This document shows, one piece after another, positions 18,379 through 27,885 of a DNA stretch of 64,000 nucleotides. The stretch lies in the NCBI GenBank assembly GCA_025360005.1, contig JANYDA010000052.1:1-64000 (forward strand), in the 5' to 3' direction. A program made the position numbers and the translations under genes. Origin of the DNA: Fibrobacteria bacterium. Lineage in GTDB: Bacteria > Fibrobacterota > Fibrobacteria > UBA11236. Position 1 is the first letter of the stretch. The number at the start of each line of letters is the position of its first letter. Under the pieces are notes generated by a model. The model made no database searches and was not told where the DNA came from. It saw only the letters and a list, made by a program, of their open reading frames with translations.

Positions 18379-19491
18379 ATGGATATCCTCCTCGTCACCC
18401 AGGACTTTCCGCCGGAAAGCGGCGGCATCCAGACCTATGTGCTGGAATTGGCGCGGAGGTTCCTGGCCAAGGGACATACGGTACGGGTCCTCTGCCCCGG
18501 TTCCCGCGCGGATGCCAACCCGTTGCCCGGTTTAAGGGAGTTGCGGCGCCTGGCCGTGCCCAGCTCACTGCTGTTCTTCCCCCTGCTAGGGTATCTTCCC
18601 GGTTACCTAAGGCGCAATCCCGGAATCACCCACGTGCTTTACGCCCAGTGGCAGGCCGCGGCGGCGGAAGCCTTCCCATGGCGCCGCAAACGGCATAAGA
18701 GTTTTTGCCTCGTCCACGGCCGCGAACTGCTCACCTCCGTGTTCGGGCCCTTCTCGCCCGCGCTGATGCGCCGCACCTTCGCGCGCCTGGACGCGGCCTT
18801 CCCCAACAGCCGGGAAGTGATGCGGCTTACGCGCGAAAGGGCCCATCCCCGCTGCGACCTGCGCTTGGCTCATCCCGGCGTGGATCCCGATCTGTTCCGC
18901 CCGCAGGACGCCGGTTTCCTGCGCCGGCGCTACGCCCTGGGCGAGGCCCCCGTCATCGTCAGCATCACCCGCATGGTGGCGCGCAAGAACCTGCGCCGCC
19001 TCATCGAAGCCCTGCCCGCCATCCGCGCCTCCGTGCCCGGCGCCGTGCTTATCCTATGCGGCACCGGCCCGGAACGGGACGCGTTGATGAAGCTGGCGCA
19101 GGCTGGCGGCCTGGCGCAAGCGGTGATTTTTCCCGGGCGTATCCCGGACGCGGAAATGGCGGCCCATTACAGCCTCGCGGACGTGTTCGCGCTGGCCAGC
19201 CTTTCCTCGCGGAAAGACGTCGAAGGCTTCGGGATCGTGTACCTGGAGGCGGGCGCCTGCGAGGTGCCGGTGGTGGGCGGTCTGGCGGGAGGCGTACCGG
19301 ATGCGGTGGCCCACGGGGAAACGGGACTGCTGGTGGATCCGGAAGACACGGCAAAGATTGGGGAAGCCATCGTGGACCTCCTGCGCGATCGCCCCAAGGC
19401 GCGGGCCATGGGCCTGCGCGCGCGCGCGCGCATTCTGGCGGAGTTCACTTGGAAGGCCGCCGCGGACCGGGTCCTGGAGCTGATGGCATGA
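18379..19491 (+). CDS. Glycosyltransferase family 4 protein
   Basis: A 370-residue GT-B enzyme of the GT4 type, probably cytoplasmic or membrane-associated, that would move a sugar from a nucleotide-sugar to a lipid-linked or glycan acceptor. The N-terminal domain opens with LLVTQDFPPESGGIQTYV, the Gly-rich acceptor-side loop. The C-terminal domain has SITRMVARKNLRRLIEAL, the typical sugar-nucleotide strand, and the E-x7-E type motif EGFGIVYLEAGACEVPVVGG. Donor and acceptor are unknown. It starts the plus-strand envelope cluster and its stop overlaps the next ATG (ATGA), so the two are coupled. A start near 18344 is open but lacks a ribosome binding site. Confidence 0.9.
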   Translation: MDILLVTQDFPPESGGIQTYVLELARRFLAKGHTVRVLCPGSRADANPLPGLRELRRLAVPSSLLFFPLLGYLPGYLRRNPGITHVLYAQWQAAAAEAFPWRRKRHKSFCLVHGRELLTSVFGPFSPALMRRTFARLDAAFPNSREVMRLTRERAHPRCDLRLAHPGVDPDLFRPQDAGFLRRRYALGEAPVIVSITRMVARKNLRRLIEALPAIRASVPGAVLILCGTGPERDALMKLAQAGGLAQAVIFPGRIPDAEMAAHYSLADVFALASLSSRKDVEGFGIVYLEAGACEVPVVGGLAGGVPDAVAHGETGLLVDPEDTAKIGEAIVDLLRDRPKARAMGLRARARILAEFTWKAAADRVLELMA

Positions 19492-20045
19492 AATCGAACG
19501 CCATCACCGGCTTGGCGGCCAAGGTGCATGCTTTGGACGAGAGGCACTTCGCATGGCTTGCCTCCCTGGCTTTGCCCAAATGGATTTCCCTGCCCCTGGT
19601 AGTGCTGGTGCGCATAGGGGACGGGTACCTGTGGGGCTTGATCGCGTTGTGGTTGTGGTTGGCGTTCCCGTTCGCGGAAGTCCGGGCGATAGTCCTGCAT
19701 TGCCTGGTCGCCATCACCGTAAGCCTGGGCATTTATTTTCCCATCAAATTCTCGCTCAAGCGTCCGCGGCCATTCGATAGCGGCATGGGCGCGAAGCCCC
19801 TTGTCCCGCCGTTGGATAAATACAGTTTCCCTTCCGGCCATACCATGAACAACCTGGCGGTGGCGCTCACCCTGGCGCACCATCTTCCCGGCCTCATCCT
19901 CCCGGCGGTACTGCTGCCTATCTCCCTGGGGCTGCTGCGCATCCTTTTCGGCGTGCATTACCTCAGCGATATCCTGGGCGGCGCTTTGCTGGGCGCAACG
20001 GCCTTTTTCCTGGCCAACGGCTTTTTCCCTTTCCCCGGTCCCTGA
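19488..20045 (+). CDS. PAP2-family membrane phosphatase
   Basis: A 185-residue integral-membrane phosphatase of the PAP2/lipid phosphatase family. All three motifs are seen: K87 to P94 (KFSLKRPRP), PSGH at 115-118, and R151, H157 and D161 in the third motif (RILFGVHYLSD). Several hydrophobic segments flank them. Such enzymes dephosphorylate undecaprenyl pyrophosphate or phosphatidyl lipids on the periplasmic face. Placed after a glycosyltransferase and before a flippase, recycling of a polyprenyl carrier is a reasonable inference. It overlaps the upstream gene by four bases. Confidence 0.9.
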   Translation: MKSNAITGLAAKVHALDERHFAWLASLALPKWISLPLVVLVRIGDGYLWGLIALWLWLAFPFAEVRAIVLHCLVAITVSLGIYFPIKFSLKRPRPFDSGMGAKPLVPPLDKYSFPSGHTMNNLAVALTLAHHLPGLILPAVLLPISLGLLRILFGVHYLSDILGGALLGATAFFLANGFFPFPGP

Positions 20046-20181
20046 AAATCAGTATTTCCTTCATGATTCCTACTACCTCCTTTGCTTGCGGGATGCTAAA
20101 ATATCCTGCGGCGGAACCAAGTGCGGGCGTGGCCTTAGGGCGGATAAAGAGGTATCTTAAGCTGGGTCGTCCATCCCGCGC

Positions 20182-21666
20182 ATGGCCGGAAAAACAACCG
20201 CAGAAAGTATCGAGTTGCACCTAACGGTCCTACCCGCCCTAGGTTTGCTGGCCTGCATGGCCGCCCTTCCGGCCCTTGCCGCCAATGTTCGCGATAGCGC
20301 CGCTGCGCCGGATTCAACCGTCGTCCCCAATTCCGCCGCCGCCAACGACAGCATGCAGCCCCGCAAGTTTTACGAATACATTTCCTACCCCTTGCTGCAA
20401 GTGGTCACGTGGCCTTTGGAAACGGTGGTGGCCCCGGTGGTAAAGGGGATCATCTATCCCGTCAAACCGCCTTTGCGTTACTTCCTCAACGAAAACGTGA
20501 TTGATAGGACCATCCAATTGATCAGCTTCGGGGATCACGATCGCATCATGCTCTATCCCACCATGAACCTGGCGCCGGGGACGGGATCCTCGGTGGGGCT
20601 CACCCTTCACTACAATTCCGTATTCGGCCGACCCACGGAGCGGCTGGTTTCCCAAGGAAACCTCTTTGTGAATGGGGATTCCAAATTCCGGGCCTATCTC
20701 AATGCTTCGGATCTGGCCGGCACGGGCGTGAGCGCAAAAGCCTCCCTGTCCCTGGTGCGGGTCAAGAATACCAACGTCAACCAACCGGGCACCAATTCCT
20801 TCTGGTATTATGCGGATACCTCCAACGTCTATTCGCTGGCGCTCAGCCATCTGGTTTTCGAAAAAGTGGGCCTAAGGGCATCCTACCAATTCCACGATAA
20901 CAATTACGGGATATCGCCCGTCCGGCCGGACACATTGGCGGGTAACTTTTTCAAAAATGCCGCCGGCGTCCTGGATTCCACTACCCGCGGCCTCATGAGC
21001 TCCTGGACGGATCAGGTGCTGGTCGCGCAAATCTACCGGGACACGCGCATCAACGAGAACATCCCGTTGGCGGGTAGCCAATTCTACGCCACCTACCATT
21101 ACCATCTTACCAACGCCCATCACGATTATCACGGCTGGGAGACCGGTATTACCAATTACTACAAGCTGGGCAAGGAAAAATACGAGATCTCGCCCGCGGA
21201 AGAGAAGCAGGCGGGGGGCTTGAGCGTGCGCAAGGTTCTGGAGAAGGTGGAAATGCAAAACCTGCGGAAGGGGTTGTTCAACCGCAAGGTGCTGGCCCTG
21301 CATGCCTACGCGGCGCAGGTGTACGAAATCAAGGGCAACACCATGCCCGTATACGGCCTGCAAACCCTTGGCAACGATACGCCCATGCGCGGCTATGGCG
21401 GCAGCCGCTTCCGCGATTATTCCGTGCTTTCGGTGAGCGCGGAGTACCGCTTTCCCGTGCTGCGCCTGGTGGATGGGGTGGTTTTCGATGAATACGGGAT
21501 CTATGGGCGTTCCTGGGACAGGATCGATGTGCTGGATAACCTGAAGAACTCATGGGGCTTCGGCATCCGCGTGCGGCGTCCCGATATCTACCTGTTCCGG
21601 CTGCAGCTGGGTTTCCACGGTATGCAAGGGATCCAGCTGAACATGTCCGTGGACGAACCCTTTTGA
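20182..21666 (+). CDS. BamA/TamA-like outer-membrane beta-barrel protein
   Basis: A 494-residue protein with an N-terminal export signal (hydrophobic stretch about residues 13-33, ending ALAAN). A short periplasmic segment follows, then alternating beta-strand sequence to the end. The C-terminal part resembles the surface-antigen barrel of the Omp85 superfamily: TPMRGYGGSRFRDYSVLSVS, like the conserved R-G-Y/F loop, followed by AEYRFPVLRLVDGVVFDEYG. No POTRA repeats are evident, so it is not BamA itself. It may be a patatin-barrel-like or TamA-related transporter. It lies between a PAP2 phosphatase and a flippase; a link to glycan export is only inferred from position. Confidence 0.7.
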   Translation: MAGKTTAESIELHLTVLPALGLLACMAALPALAANVRDSAAAPDSTVVPNSAAANDSMQPRKFYEYISYPLLQVVTWPLETVVAPVVKGIIYPVKPPLRYFLNENVIDRTIQLISFGDHDRIMLYPTMNLAPGTGSSVGLTLHYNSVFGRPTERLVSQGNLFVNGDSKFRAYLNASDLAGTGVSAKASLSLVRVKNTNVNQPGTNSFWYYADTSNVYSLALSHLVFEKVGLRASYQFHDNNYGISPVRPDTLAGNFFKNAAGVLDSTTRGLMSSWTDQVLVAQIYRDTRINENIPLAGSQFYATYHYHLTNAHHDYHGWETGITNYYKLGKEKYEISPAEEKQAGGLSVRKVLEKVEMQNLRKGLFNRKVLALHAYAAQVYEIKGNTMPVYGLQTLGNDTPMRGYGGSRFRDYSVLSVSAEYRFPVLRLVDGVVFDEYGIYGRSWDRIDVLDNLKNSWGFGIRVRRPDIYLFRLQLGFHGMQGIQLNMSVDEPF

Positions 21667-21764
21667 GGCCGGGGCCGCGCCCGTGAACCCAATCGTTCCG
21701 GCCCGGATCCCGCCGGCGCATTCAGGACCGTCCAAGCGCATTTTCTACCTTTCGATTTTCCATC

Positions 21765-23312
21765 ATGCCGGCACCCCAGGATCATAAACCGGACCGGCCG
21801 GAACCGGATCCTACCGCTGTTCCGGCCTCCGCCACGGCGGATGATCCCATCGAAACCCATCGCGATTTCATCAACAAGGGATCGCGCTTCATGTTCCTGG
21901 ACAACCTGTCCAAGGTGGCCGAGCCTCTGTTGGTCCTGTTCTGCGCCAAGGCCTATGCAGGCGGCGATTGGGGCGTTTTCAAATACTATGAATCCCTGAT
22001 CCTGCTGCTCACCAGGCTAGGATCGCTGGGGCTCGATCGCGGCATCGTCTGGATCTACTCCCGCTGCGCCGATGACGGCGTATTCGTGCGCCGCTTTTCG
22101 CGCGCGGTGAACCTGGTCTTCCTGCTCTCCATGGCCATATTCCTGTTCGTGCTCCTGCAACATCTGGGTTACCTCCCCGCCATAGGTTCCTGGACGGCCA
22201 AGTTGCCCAAGGCGCCGCCGGTGCAATTGACGCTGTTCCTGGCCAGCGTGCCGGTACAGGCCTGCACGCTCATCTTCCTGCAATCACTGCTTAACAAGCG
22301 CGTGCTTTATTTCACCTTGCTCACCCGCAATCTGCTGGTGCCCGTAGCCATCTATGCGCCCGCCTTGTTGCTGGCCTTCACGCCCTGGAAAACCGTGGGG
22401 CTGGCGTTGCCGTACCTGTTGGGCAACCTGCTGGGCCTGGCATTCGCCCTCTACGGCTTCCTCAAGTATTACCGCGTCTCCTGGAAGGACTGGGCGCTTT
22501 CCGCTTTCCCTTCCAAGGATCTGCTGCGTTTCTCCCTGCCGCTGGCCAGCACGGATTTTTTCATGAGCTTCGCCTACCGGTTCGACATGCTGCTGCTGGG
22601 CCGCTATTCAGGCATCAAAGAGGTGGAGATCTACTCCGTCATCGTAATGGTTTCCAATACCCTGCGCGGGCTGCGGCAATCCTTCGACGGCATCATGCTC
22701 TCCGTGTTCTCCTCCGGCGGAGCCAGCCGGGAAATCGGCGCGCCCCAGGCCCGCAATTTCAACTACGCTTCCTGGCTGGTGACTTCGGTGCAGATCCCGT
22801 TCTTCTTCCTGGCCCTGTTCTTCGGGCGGCAATTGCTCTCCCTGATAGCGCCCGTCTACGGCGAAGGCTACCGGGTGCTCGCCATCGCCACCTTCTTCAA
22901 CCTGCTCACTACCGTGGGCGCATTCTCCGGCCAGCTTTTGGTGGGCATGGGCAAGACCTTCATGATCCCGGTTTCCCAGATCCTCTTCTTCATCGTCAGC
23001 ATCATCCTCAACTTCCTGATGGTGCCGCGCTACGGCGCGGAAGGCGCGGCCTTCGCCACCGGGCTTTCCGTCGTCATCGGCGGCCTGGTATGTTTCGTGG
23101 GCATCTGGTATTATGCCGGCTCGCCCGTCCTCACCGCCGCTTACGTTCTGCCCATGCTCGCCGGCGCCGCCATCTATGCCGCCGCCACCGTCACGCACTT
23201 CTTCTTCCCGTTGCCCTTGCCCCTGGACATGGCGCTGTTCGCCGCGGCCAGTGGCCTGTTCGCCTGGCATGCCCGCCATTATTGGAGGAAATTCAATGGC
23301 CGCGCGGACTGA
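21765..23312 (+). CDS. Polysaccharide flippase (Wzx-like, MOP superfamily)
   Basis: A 515-residue polytopic membrane protein with about 12-14 hydrophobic segments and a short charged N-terminus before the first helix. The pattern fits polysaccharide-biosynthesis/MATE-type flippases, which move lipid-linked oligosaccharides across the inner membrane. The family-like stretch is RFSLPLASTDFFMSFAYRFD, with an Arg/Asp pair, followed by the paired-helix architecture. It overlaps the next glycosyltransferase by 17 bp. Together with the PAP2 phosphatase and two glycosyltransferases it forms a compact export cluster. The transported glycan is unknown. Confidence 0.85.
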   Translation: MPAPQDHKPDRPEPDPTAVPASATADDPIETHRDFINKGSRFMFLDNLSKVAEPLLVLFCAKAYAGGDWGVFKYYESLILLLTRLGSLGLDRGIVWIYSRCADDGVFVRRFSRAVNLVFLLSMAIFLFVLLQHLGYLPAIGSWTAKLPKAPPVQLTLFLASVPVQACTLIFLQSLLNKRVLYFTLLTRNLLVPVAIYAPALLLAFTPWKTVGLALPYLLGNLLGLAFALYGFLKYYRVSWKDWALSAFPSKDLLRFSLPLASTDFFMSFAYRFDMLLLGRYSGIKEVEIYSVIVMVSNTLRGLRQSFDGIMLSVFSSGGASREIGAPQARNFNYASWLVTSVQIPFFFLALFFGRQLLSLIAPVYGEGYRVLAIATFFNLLTTVGAFSGQLLVGMGKTFMIPVSQILFFIVSIILNFLMVPRYGAEGAAFATGLSVVIGGLVCFVGIWYYAGSPVLTAAYVLPMLAGAAIYAAATVTHFFFPLPLPLDMALFAAASGLFAWHARHYWRKFNGRAD

Positions 23313-24396
23313 GGCGCCGGTCGTCTGCCTTCTGGGCAGCCATGAGCCCGACTATCCGCGCAATCGCAGCGTCAAGGAAGCGTTGCAAGCCGCTGGCTTC
23401 CGCGTCCTTTCCGCGCATTCGCGCGCGCCTTTCCCGTGGCGCCATTTCATCCTGGCCCTGCGCGCCTGGAGATGCCTGCGCGGCGAGCCGTCGCTTAAAT
23501 GGATCTGGGTGACCGAGGGCGGGCATCGCCTGGTGCCTTGGGTCCGGTGGCTGGCCCGCGCATCCGGCCGCAAGGTGGCATTCGATCCCTTTCTCTCCCG
23601 CTACAACACGCGCGTGGAGGATCGCAAGCTCTATCGGCCCGGCAGTTTGCAGGCCCGCATCGCCCATTGGCAGGATTGGTCCTCCACCCGCGCCGCCCAT
23701 CTGCTGGCATTCGATACGCAAGAGCATAAGGACTATTTCTACCGCAACTACGGCCTGGAGCAACCCTATCTAATCCTGCCGGTTGGCGTTCCGGAGGCGG
23801 TGTTCCATCCCCGCGCTAGGGCTTCGCTGCCCAATCCTTATCCCGTTAGGCCGGCGCCTGTCTTTCGCGTGCTCTTCTACGGTTCTTATATCCCTTTGCA
23901 AGGCGTGGAATGGATCGTGGAGGCCGCTGCGCTCCTCAAGGAACGGGACATCCGCTTTACCTTGGTAGGCGAAGGCCAGACCTATGCGGACACGGAGGCG
24001 CGCGCGCGCGCATTAGCCCTGGTCAACGTGGATTTCGTGGCGCCGGTGCCGGAAACGGATCTGCCGGCCTACCTGGCCCATGCGGATCTGTGCCTGGGGG
24101 TTTTCGGGGATACCGCCAAAGCGGCCAACGTGGTTCCCAATAAGGTAGTGCAGGCCGCCGCCATGGGACGGCCCATCCTCACGCGGGATTCCCCCGCGGT
24201 ACGCCGTTATTTCCGCGCCGGGGAAAGCGTGGCCTTAACGCTCCCGGCCCATCCGCGGGCCCTGGCAGATGCCATTCTGGACCTCCGCAACCAACCGGCC
24301 GTAAGGGAAAGCCTGGGCCGGGAAGCCCGTAAGGTGTTCGAGGAAAACTTTTCCATCCATGCGTTGGCGGCAGTGTTAAAGCGGGCGTTGGGATAA
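23296..24396 (+). CDS. Glycosyltransferase (GT4-like, GT-B fold)
   Basis: A 366-residue GT-B protein. The C-terminal half has a nucleotide-sugar domain pattern: RVLFYGSYIPLQGVEWIVEA, FTLVGEGQTY, then NVVPNKVVQAAAMGRPILTR, where GT4 enzymes carry their E-x7-E region. The motif glutamates are not clear here, so it belongs to a divergent group. I set the start at ATG 23296 because GGAGG lies seven bases upstream, within the end of the flippase gene; the longer frame from 23113 would overlap that gene by 200 bp. Last gene of the plus-strand envelope cluster. Substrates unknown. Confidence 0.8.
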   Translation: MAARTEAPVVCLLGSHEPDYPRNRSVKEALQAAGFRVLSAHSRAPFPWRHFILALRAWRCLRGEPSLKWIWVTEGGHRLVPWVRWLARASGRKVAFDPFLSRYNTRVEDRKLYRPGSLQARIAHWQDWSSTRAAHLLAFDTQEHKDYFYRNYGLEQPYLILPVGVPEAVFHPRARASLPNPYPVRPAPVFRVLFYGSYIPLQGVEWIVEAAALLKERDIRFTLVGEGQTYADTEARARALALVNVDFVAPVPETDLPAYLAHADLCLGVFGDTAKAANVVPNKVVQAAAMGRPILTRDSPAVRRYFRAGESVALTLPAHPRALADAILDLRNQPAVRESLGREARKVFEENFSIHALAAVLKRALG

Positions 24397-24443
24397 AGTA
24401 AATTCTGCCGTTTGCGCTTGCACTTTGCGCTTTACCTCCTACC

Positions 24444-25100
24444 CTACGGCTTCAACAGCCTATGGATGTATTGGAAAGTCACAAACGATCGCATGGGCGG
24501 AAAATCCATCAGCTTGGCCAAACCATCGATCGGGCTCCCGCTTTCCCACAGGCGCAGGTTGCGCTTCTCCGCCGCTACCCGCAATCCCGCCTGACCGTAG
24601 AGCTGCATCAGGTTCCGCCGCGTGAAGAAACGCAGATGGGTGCGATCGTGGATGCCACGCCTGCGATAGGGCCATTCGCGCAGGAATGCCAAATGCAGCA
24701 AAGTAGTGAAATGCCCGATATTGGGCAGGCTGGCGATGATATGGCCTCCCGGCCGCAATAGGCCCGCAGCGTCGCGCAATACTTGCCAGGGATCCACCAG
24801 GTGCTCCAGCACGTCCCCGCAGATGATCAGGTCATAGCTTCCGGAGTGCGGGAAATCGCCCAGGCCGTCCTTGTTGAGATCCGCCTGCCAAACCTCCTTG
24901 AGCTTGCCCCTGGCTACTTCCGCCATGGCGCCGTCGTACTCCACGCCCCACACCTGTGCGCCGTACTTATCGGTCAGGTAACGTCCCATCTCGCCGGTGG
25001 CGCAGCCCAGGTCCAGCACGCGACCGGGTTTATCCGCAACCAATGCGAGCAGGTCCGTGCGGAGGCCCGTGTAAGATCGGTTGAAAATGGTATCCTGCAT
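24444..25100 (-). CDS. Class I SAM-dependent methyltransferase
   Basis: A 218-residue methyltransferase. Motif I is RVLDLGCATGEMGRYL at about 27-42. The acidic residue after beta-2 is in VWGVEYD, and motif IV-like ICGDVLEHLVDP and post-motif LRPGGHIIASLPN follow. This is the type-11/23 pattern common in polysaccharide clusters, where such enzymes methylate sugars or modify cell-surface lipids. It is transcribed opposite to the preceding cluster, converging with the glycosyltransferase that ends at 24396. The substrate cannot be read from sequence. Confidence 0.85.
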   Translation of the reverse strand: MQDTIFNRSYTGLRTDLLALVADKPGRVLDLGCATGEMGRYLTDKYGAQVWGVEYDGAMAEVARGKLKEVWQADLNKDGLGDFPHSGSYDLIICGDVLEHLVDPWQVLRDAAGLLRPGGHIIASLPNIGHFTTLLHLAFLREWPYRRRGIHDRTHLRFFTRRNLMQLYGQAGLRVAAEKRNLRLWESGSPIDGLAKLMDFPPMRSFVTFQYIHRLLKP

Positions 25101-25203
25101 GGAACATCGCTCCCGGCGCGCGCGGATTAGGGAGGCGCGCAGGCAGGTAAAGCTAAATAATTACCGCCTCCCGCCTCCAAGCGGGCCGGATCTGAAACTT
25201 CTC

Positions 25204-25226
25204 AAAAAACCCGGGATAATCCCGGT
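25204..25226 (-). terminator. Terminator-like hairpin, minus-strand sense
   Basis: Read on the minus strand, CCGGG and CCCGG arms around a five-base loop are followed by a run of six T (25209 to 25204). The stem is short (5 bp), so it may be weak. It lies about 100 bp upstream of the minus-strand methyltransferase start. It would stop antisense transcription from the right rather than end a known gene. Confidence 0.4.
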
Positions 25227-25313
25227 TCCGCAGCGGGCATTCCCTTGCTTCCGCCGATCCCCAAGCCCTATACTTTTTAAAGAGCCTGCACCTCTTCATC
25301 CCGGAGTCGCATC

Positions 25314-26078
25314 GTGCAAAAACTCGTGCTCTGCTTGGGACTTTTGGGCTTCGCCCCCATCGCCGGCCATGGCTATGCCACCATGCCGGACAATCCCATC
25401 GCCTTCAGCAATTGCACGGCCAAGGTCAAGGTGGATGCGGCCCGGCTCCGGTCGGGGCCTTCCCTGGACGCCAAGATTCTGGGCATGCGCGTGCAGGACG
25501 AATCCCTATTCGTGACCAAGGTTTATGGTAAGTGGGTGCAAGTGCTACTGCCTCAAGGCGACACCGCCTATATGGCGGCCTACCTGTTGTCCTTCCCCGC
25601 CAATGAAATCCTGGAACAATGGAAGCGCGAAAGCCCGCCGCCCACCGTGGGCAAGAAGGCCAAGGTGAAATGGGCGCAGGTCAATTTCCGCAAGTACCCT
25701 TCCCTGCATGCGCCTCGCATCGGCCATTTCACCTCTCATGACGAGGTGGGCGTGCTTACGGATCTGGGCAATGGCTGGAGCCTGGTGGAAAGCCGCCAGG
25801 CGGATGGCAAGGGAACCTGCTTCGGTTTCATCGCCAACCGGGCCTTGGCCGCGCCGGATGTGCCCGACCCTCCGGAATGGTCGACGCCATTGGCGCAGGT
25901 TAAGCTCAATCCGGGTGAAAGAATGGAAAAAGAAAAGCGGACGGAAACGCCTTCCGATTATTGCCGCCGCACCGCCTGGACCCCGGAGCTGTTCGTAATG
26001 GAACTGAAAGCCAAGACGCGCCAACCTCATCGGGATCCGCTCTCCGCTTCGCCAGACCAACTCGTCGCCTTGCAGTAG
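25314..26078 (+). CDS. Secreted SH3-domain protein
   Basis: A 254-residue protein with an N-terminal signal (LVLCLGLLGFAPIAGHGYA). Two bacterial SH3-like (SH3b) repeats follow, at about residues 35-95 (VDAARLRSGPSLDAKILGM) and 120-190 (AQVNFRKYPSLHAPRIGHF). SH3b domains often bind peptidoglycan or mediate periplasmic contacts; no catalytic domain is visible. The start is GTG at 25314 with GGAG eight bases upstream. The C-terminal 60 residues look charged and unstructured. Its end lies 8 bp from the convergent gene. Function unknown beyond the domain call. Confidence 0.75.
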   Translation: MQKLVLCLGLLGFAPIAGHGYATMPDNPIAFSNCTAKVKVDAARLRSGPSLDAKILGMRVQDESLFVTKVYGKWVQVLLPQGDTAYMAAYLLSFPANEILEQWKRESPPPTVGKKAKVKWAQVNFRKYPSLHAPRIGHFTSHDEVGVLTDLGNGWSLVESRQADGKGTCFGFIANRALAAPDVPDPPEWSTPLAQVKLNPGERMEKEKRTETPSDYCRRTAWTPELFVMELKAKTRQPHRDPLSASPDQLVALQ

Positions 26079-26086
26079 CCCTTCCG

Positions 26087-27838
26087 CTAGTAAATCGTCC
26101 CTTCCAAGCCCGCCATTACCCGGAAGCGCAGCGGATTTCCATTCGGCTGTTCCCGCAAATCGGATCCGAACGCGTGCAATGCGGCCAGGATCAGTTTCAA
26201 CCGATCGGAAAACAAAGGCTGTTCCAGGGAGATATGGTTCTCAAAATGGGACGCCACCTTGAAAACCGGCCCCCAAGCGCGCACTTCCTTAGGTCCCAGA
26301 TAAGCGATCTGGGCATCCACGCGGGTTTTGACGGGAAAGATCCAACCCGCCCCGGCAATGGCCCACCAAGGGCTGGGCAGGAACTCGATGGCGTCCGCAT
26401 CGTGCCCGAAGAATTGCCGGACTCCCGCCTGTAAGCGCCAGTCGGCGCGCGCGGCGAAACCTCCGGAGGCGAACACCTTGGCGCCGGCATTCTCCAAGAG
26501 ATAATCGCTGCCCGCATACTCGCCCCGCCGCCGTATCATCCCCGCTACGGTATCCAATCCGCCCAAGGCGAAGATGGGCAACTCCCATTCCATGGCATAA
26601 TCCGCGCCGATGCCTATCAAAAAGAATTTGCGGACTTCGCGGTATTCGGCGCCGCCCGCCCAGCCACGGCTTTGCAACCCGGGGTGGGATTCCGCGGTGG
26701 AATCGGGATCTTGGGTCAATTGTTCGGTGGGGATCGCGTACCCTTTGAAAGGATGATGGTAGTAGCCCTTCAGGAATTGCATGGGTTGATGCGTACCCAC
26801 GGCTTCCCGCAACTCGGAACCGTGGACGGCGTTGAACATGCCGTCCCGATAGCCGAAGGACCCTTGCGATAGCAATCTGAAAGGCAGCGAGTCCGGCGCG
26901 GCCCAATCCTGGCGGTAGCGGAAACGGAAGGGATAGGTCTTCTCCTCAAAGTCCGCAAAGGCGCCTTGCGAGGATAAGGCCCGGCGTTGATAGCCGATAT
27001 CGAAACGCCAAAGCCACGCCCCCTCCGAGGAACCCAAAAAACTCATGTTGATTTCGGATCGGCGCCAATGCGTTTTGTAGAACTGGTAGGGACTGGGCGA
27101 ATCCCATTGCTGCTCAACCAGGCTCAGATCGAAATCATCCCCCACCTTATAATCGAAGTCCGCGTTGAAACCTTCCCAAGGGTAAGCGACGCCGGAAACC
27201 GGCGAGGTGGTCCACCACCATCCCCGGTTGTATTGCGCGGCAATGGTGGCGCCCCGCCTCTCGAAGGATCCGCCCAGGTTCGCCAGGCTTTTGAATGGGA
27301 GATCGGATCCGATCCAGGCTAGCTCGCCTTCCCCTTTGTTATCAGAGCGTACTTGCGCGCGGCGGCCGGCCAGGCTGCGTTGGGAATAAAGCCCGTTCTG
27401 ATCCAGCCCCGCATGCAGGCGCAGGCCATCCAAGGCTTGCCAACCCACCTCCCCATCCGCATAAGGCGAAGACGGCTCGGCGCTTATCTCGTTCGATCCC
27501 CGCGCCCGGAGGGTAAGCGTAGTGGTATCGCTTTGCCAAAGGCGATCGGTACCGTAATGGAGGAATGGATGCGAAGACCACAGGAAGGGCATGGTTTCGC
27601 CTGTGGCCTGGTAAAATTCCCGCCCGGAGACGAAGCCTTCCACGCCATCGAGAAGAAAATGGTTTTGCGGTTCCTCCACCCGGTCCCGGAAAAAATCGGA
27701 TTCCACAGGCAGGGCGGGCGCTTTTTCCCAGACCGGAGGCGCATCCGCCGCGCGGGAAGGCGTGGTCAGGCGGGAGGAAACCAGGAGGACCAATAGGTTC
27801 AACCAAACCGCCCTTGGTTTCGGGTTCATTGCTCGCAC
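26087..27838 (-). CDS. Predicted outer-membrane beta-barrel protein, function unknown
   Basis: A 583-residue protein with a signal-like N-terminus (LNLLVLLVSSRLTTPSRAAD). The rest is dense amphipathic beta-strand sequence rich in Trp, Tyr, Gly and Asp, ending LRFRVMAGLEGTIY, a C-terminal aromatic pattern typical of barrels. I do not recognise a named family. The start could be GTG 27838 (GGGAG seven bases upstream) or ATG 27829; I kept the GTG. It is separated by about 47 bp from the RsmB-like gene upstream on the same strand and may be cotranscribed. Porin, adhesin or usher-like roles are all possible. Confidence 0.7.
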   Translation of the reverse strand: MRAMNPKPRAVWLNLLVLLVSSRLTTPSRAADAPPVWEKAPALPVESDFFRDRVEEPQNHFLLDGVEGFVSGREFYQATGETMPFLWSSHPFLHYGTDRLWQSDTTTLTLRARGSNEISAEPSSPYADGEVGWQALDGLRLHAGLDQNGLYSQRSLAGRRAQVRSDNKGEGELAWIGSDLPFKSLANLGGSFERRGATIAAQYNRGWWWTTSPVSGVAYPWEGFNADFDYKVGDDFDLSLVEQQWDSPSPYQFYKTHWRRSEINMSFLGSSEGAWLWRFDIGYQRRALSSQGAFADFEEKTYPFRFRYRQDWAAPDSLPFRLLSQGSFGYRDGMFNAVHGSELREAVGTHQPMQFLKGYYHHPFKGYAIPTEQLTQDPDSTAESHPGLQSRGWAGGAEYREVRKFFLIGIGADYAMEWELPIFALGGLDTVAGMIRRRGEYAGSDYLLENAGAKVFASGGFAARADWRLQAGVRQFFGHDADAIEFLPSPWWAIAGAGWIFPVKTRVDAQIAYLGPKEVRAWGPVFKVASHFENHISLEQPLFSDRLKLILAALHAFGSDLREQPNGNPLRFRVMAGLEGTIY

Positions 27839-27885
27839 GGCCTTACTCCCATTTTTTTACCCCCAAAAGGATAGGATTCCCGGGG

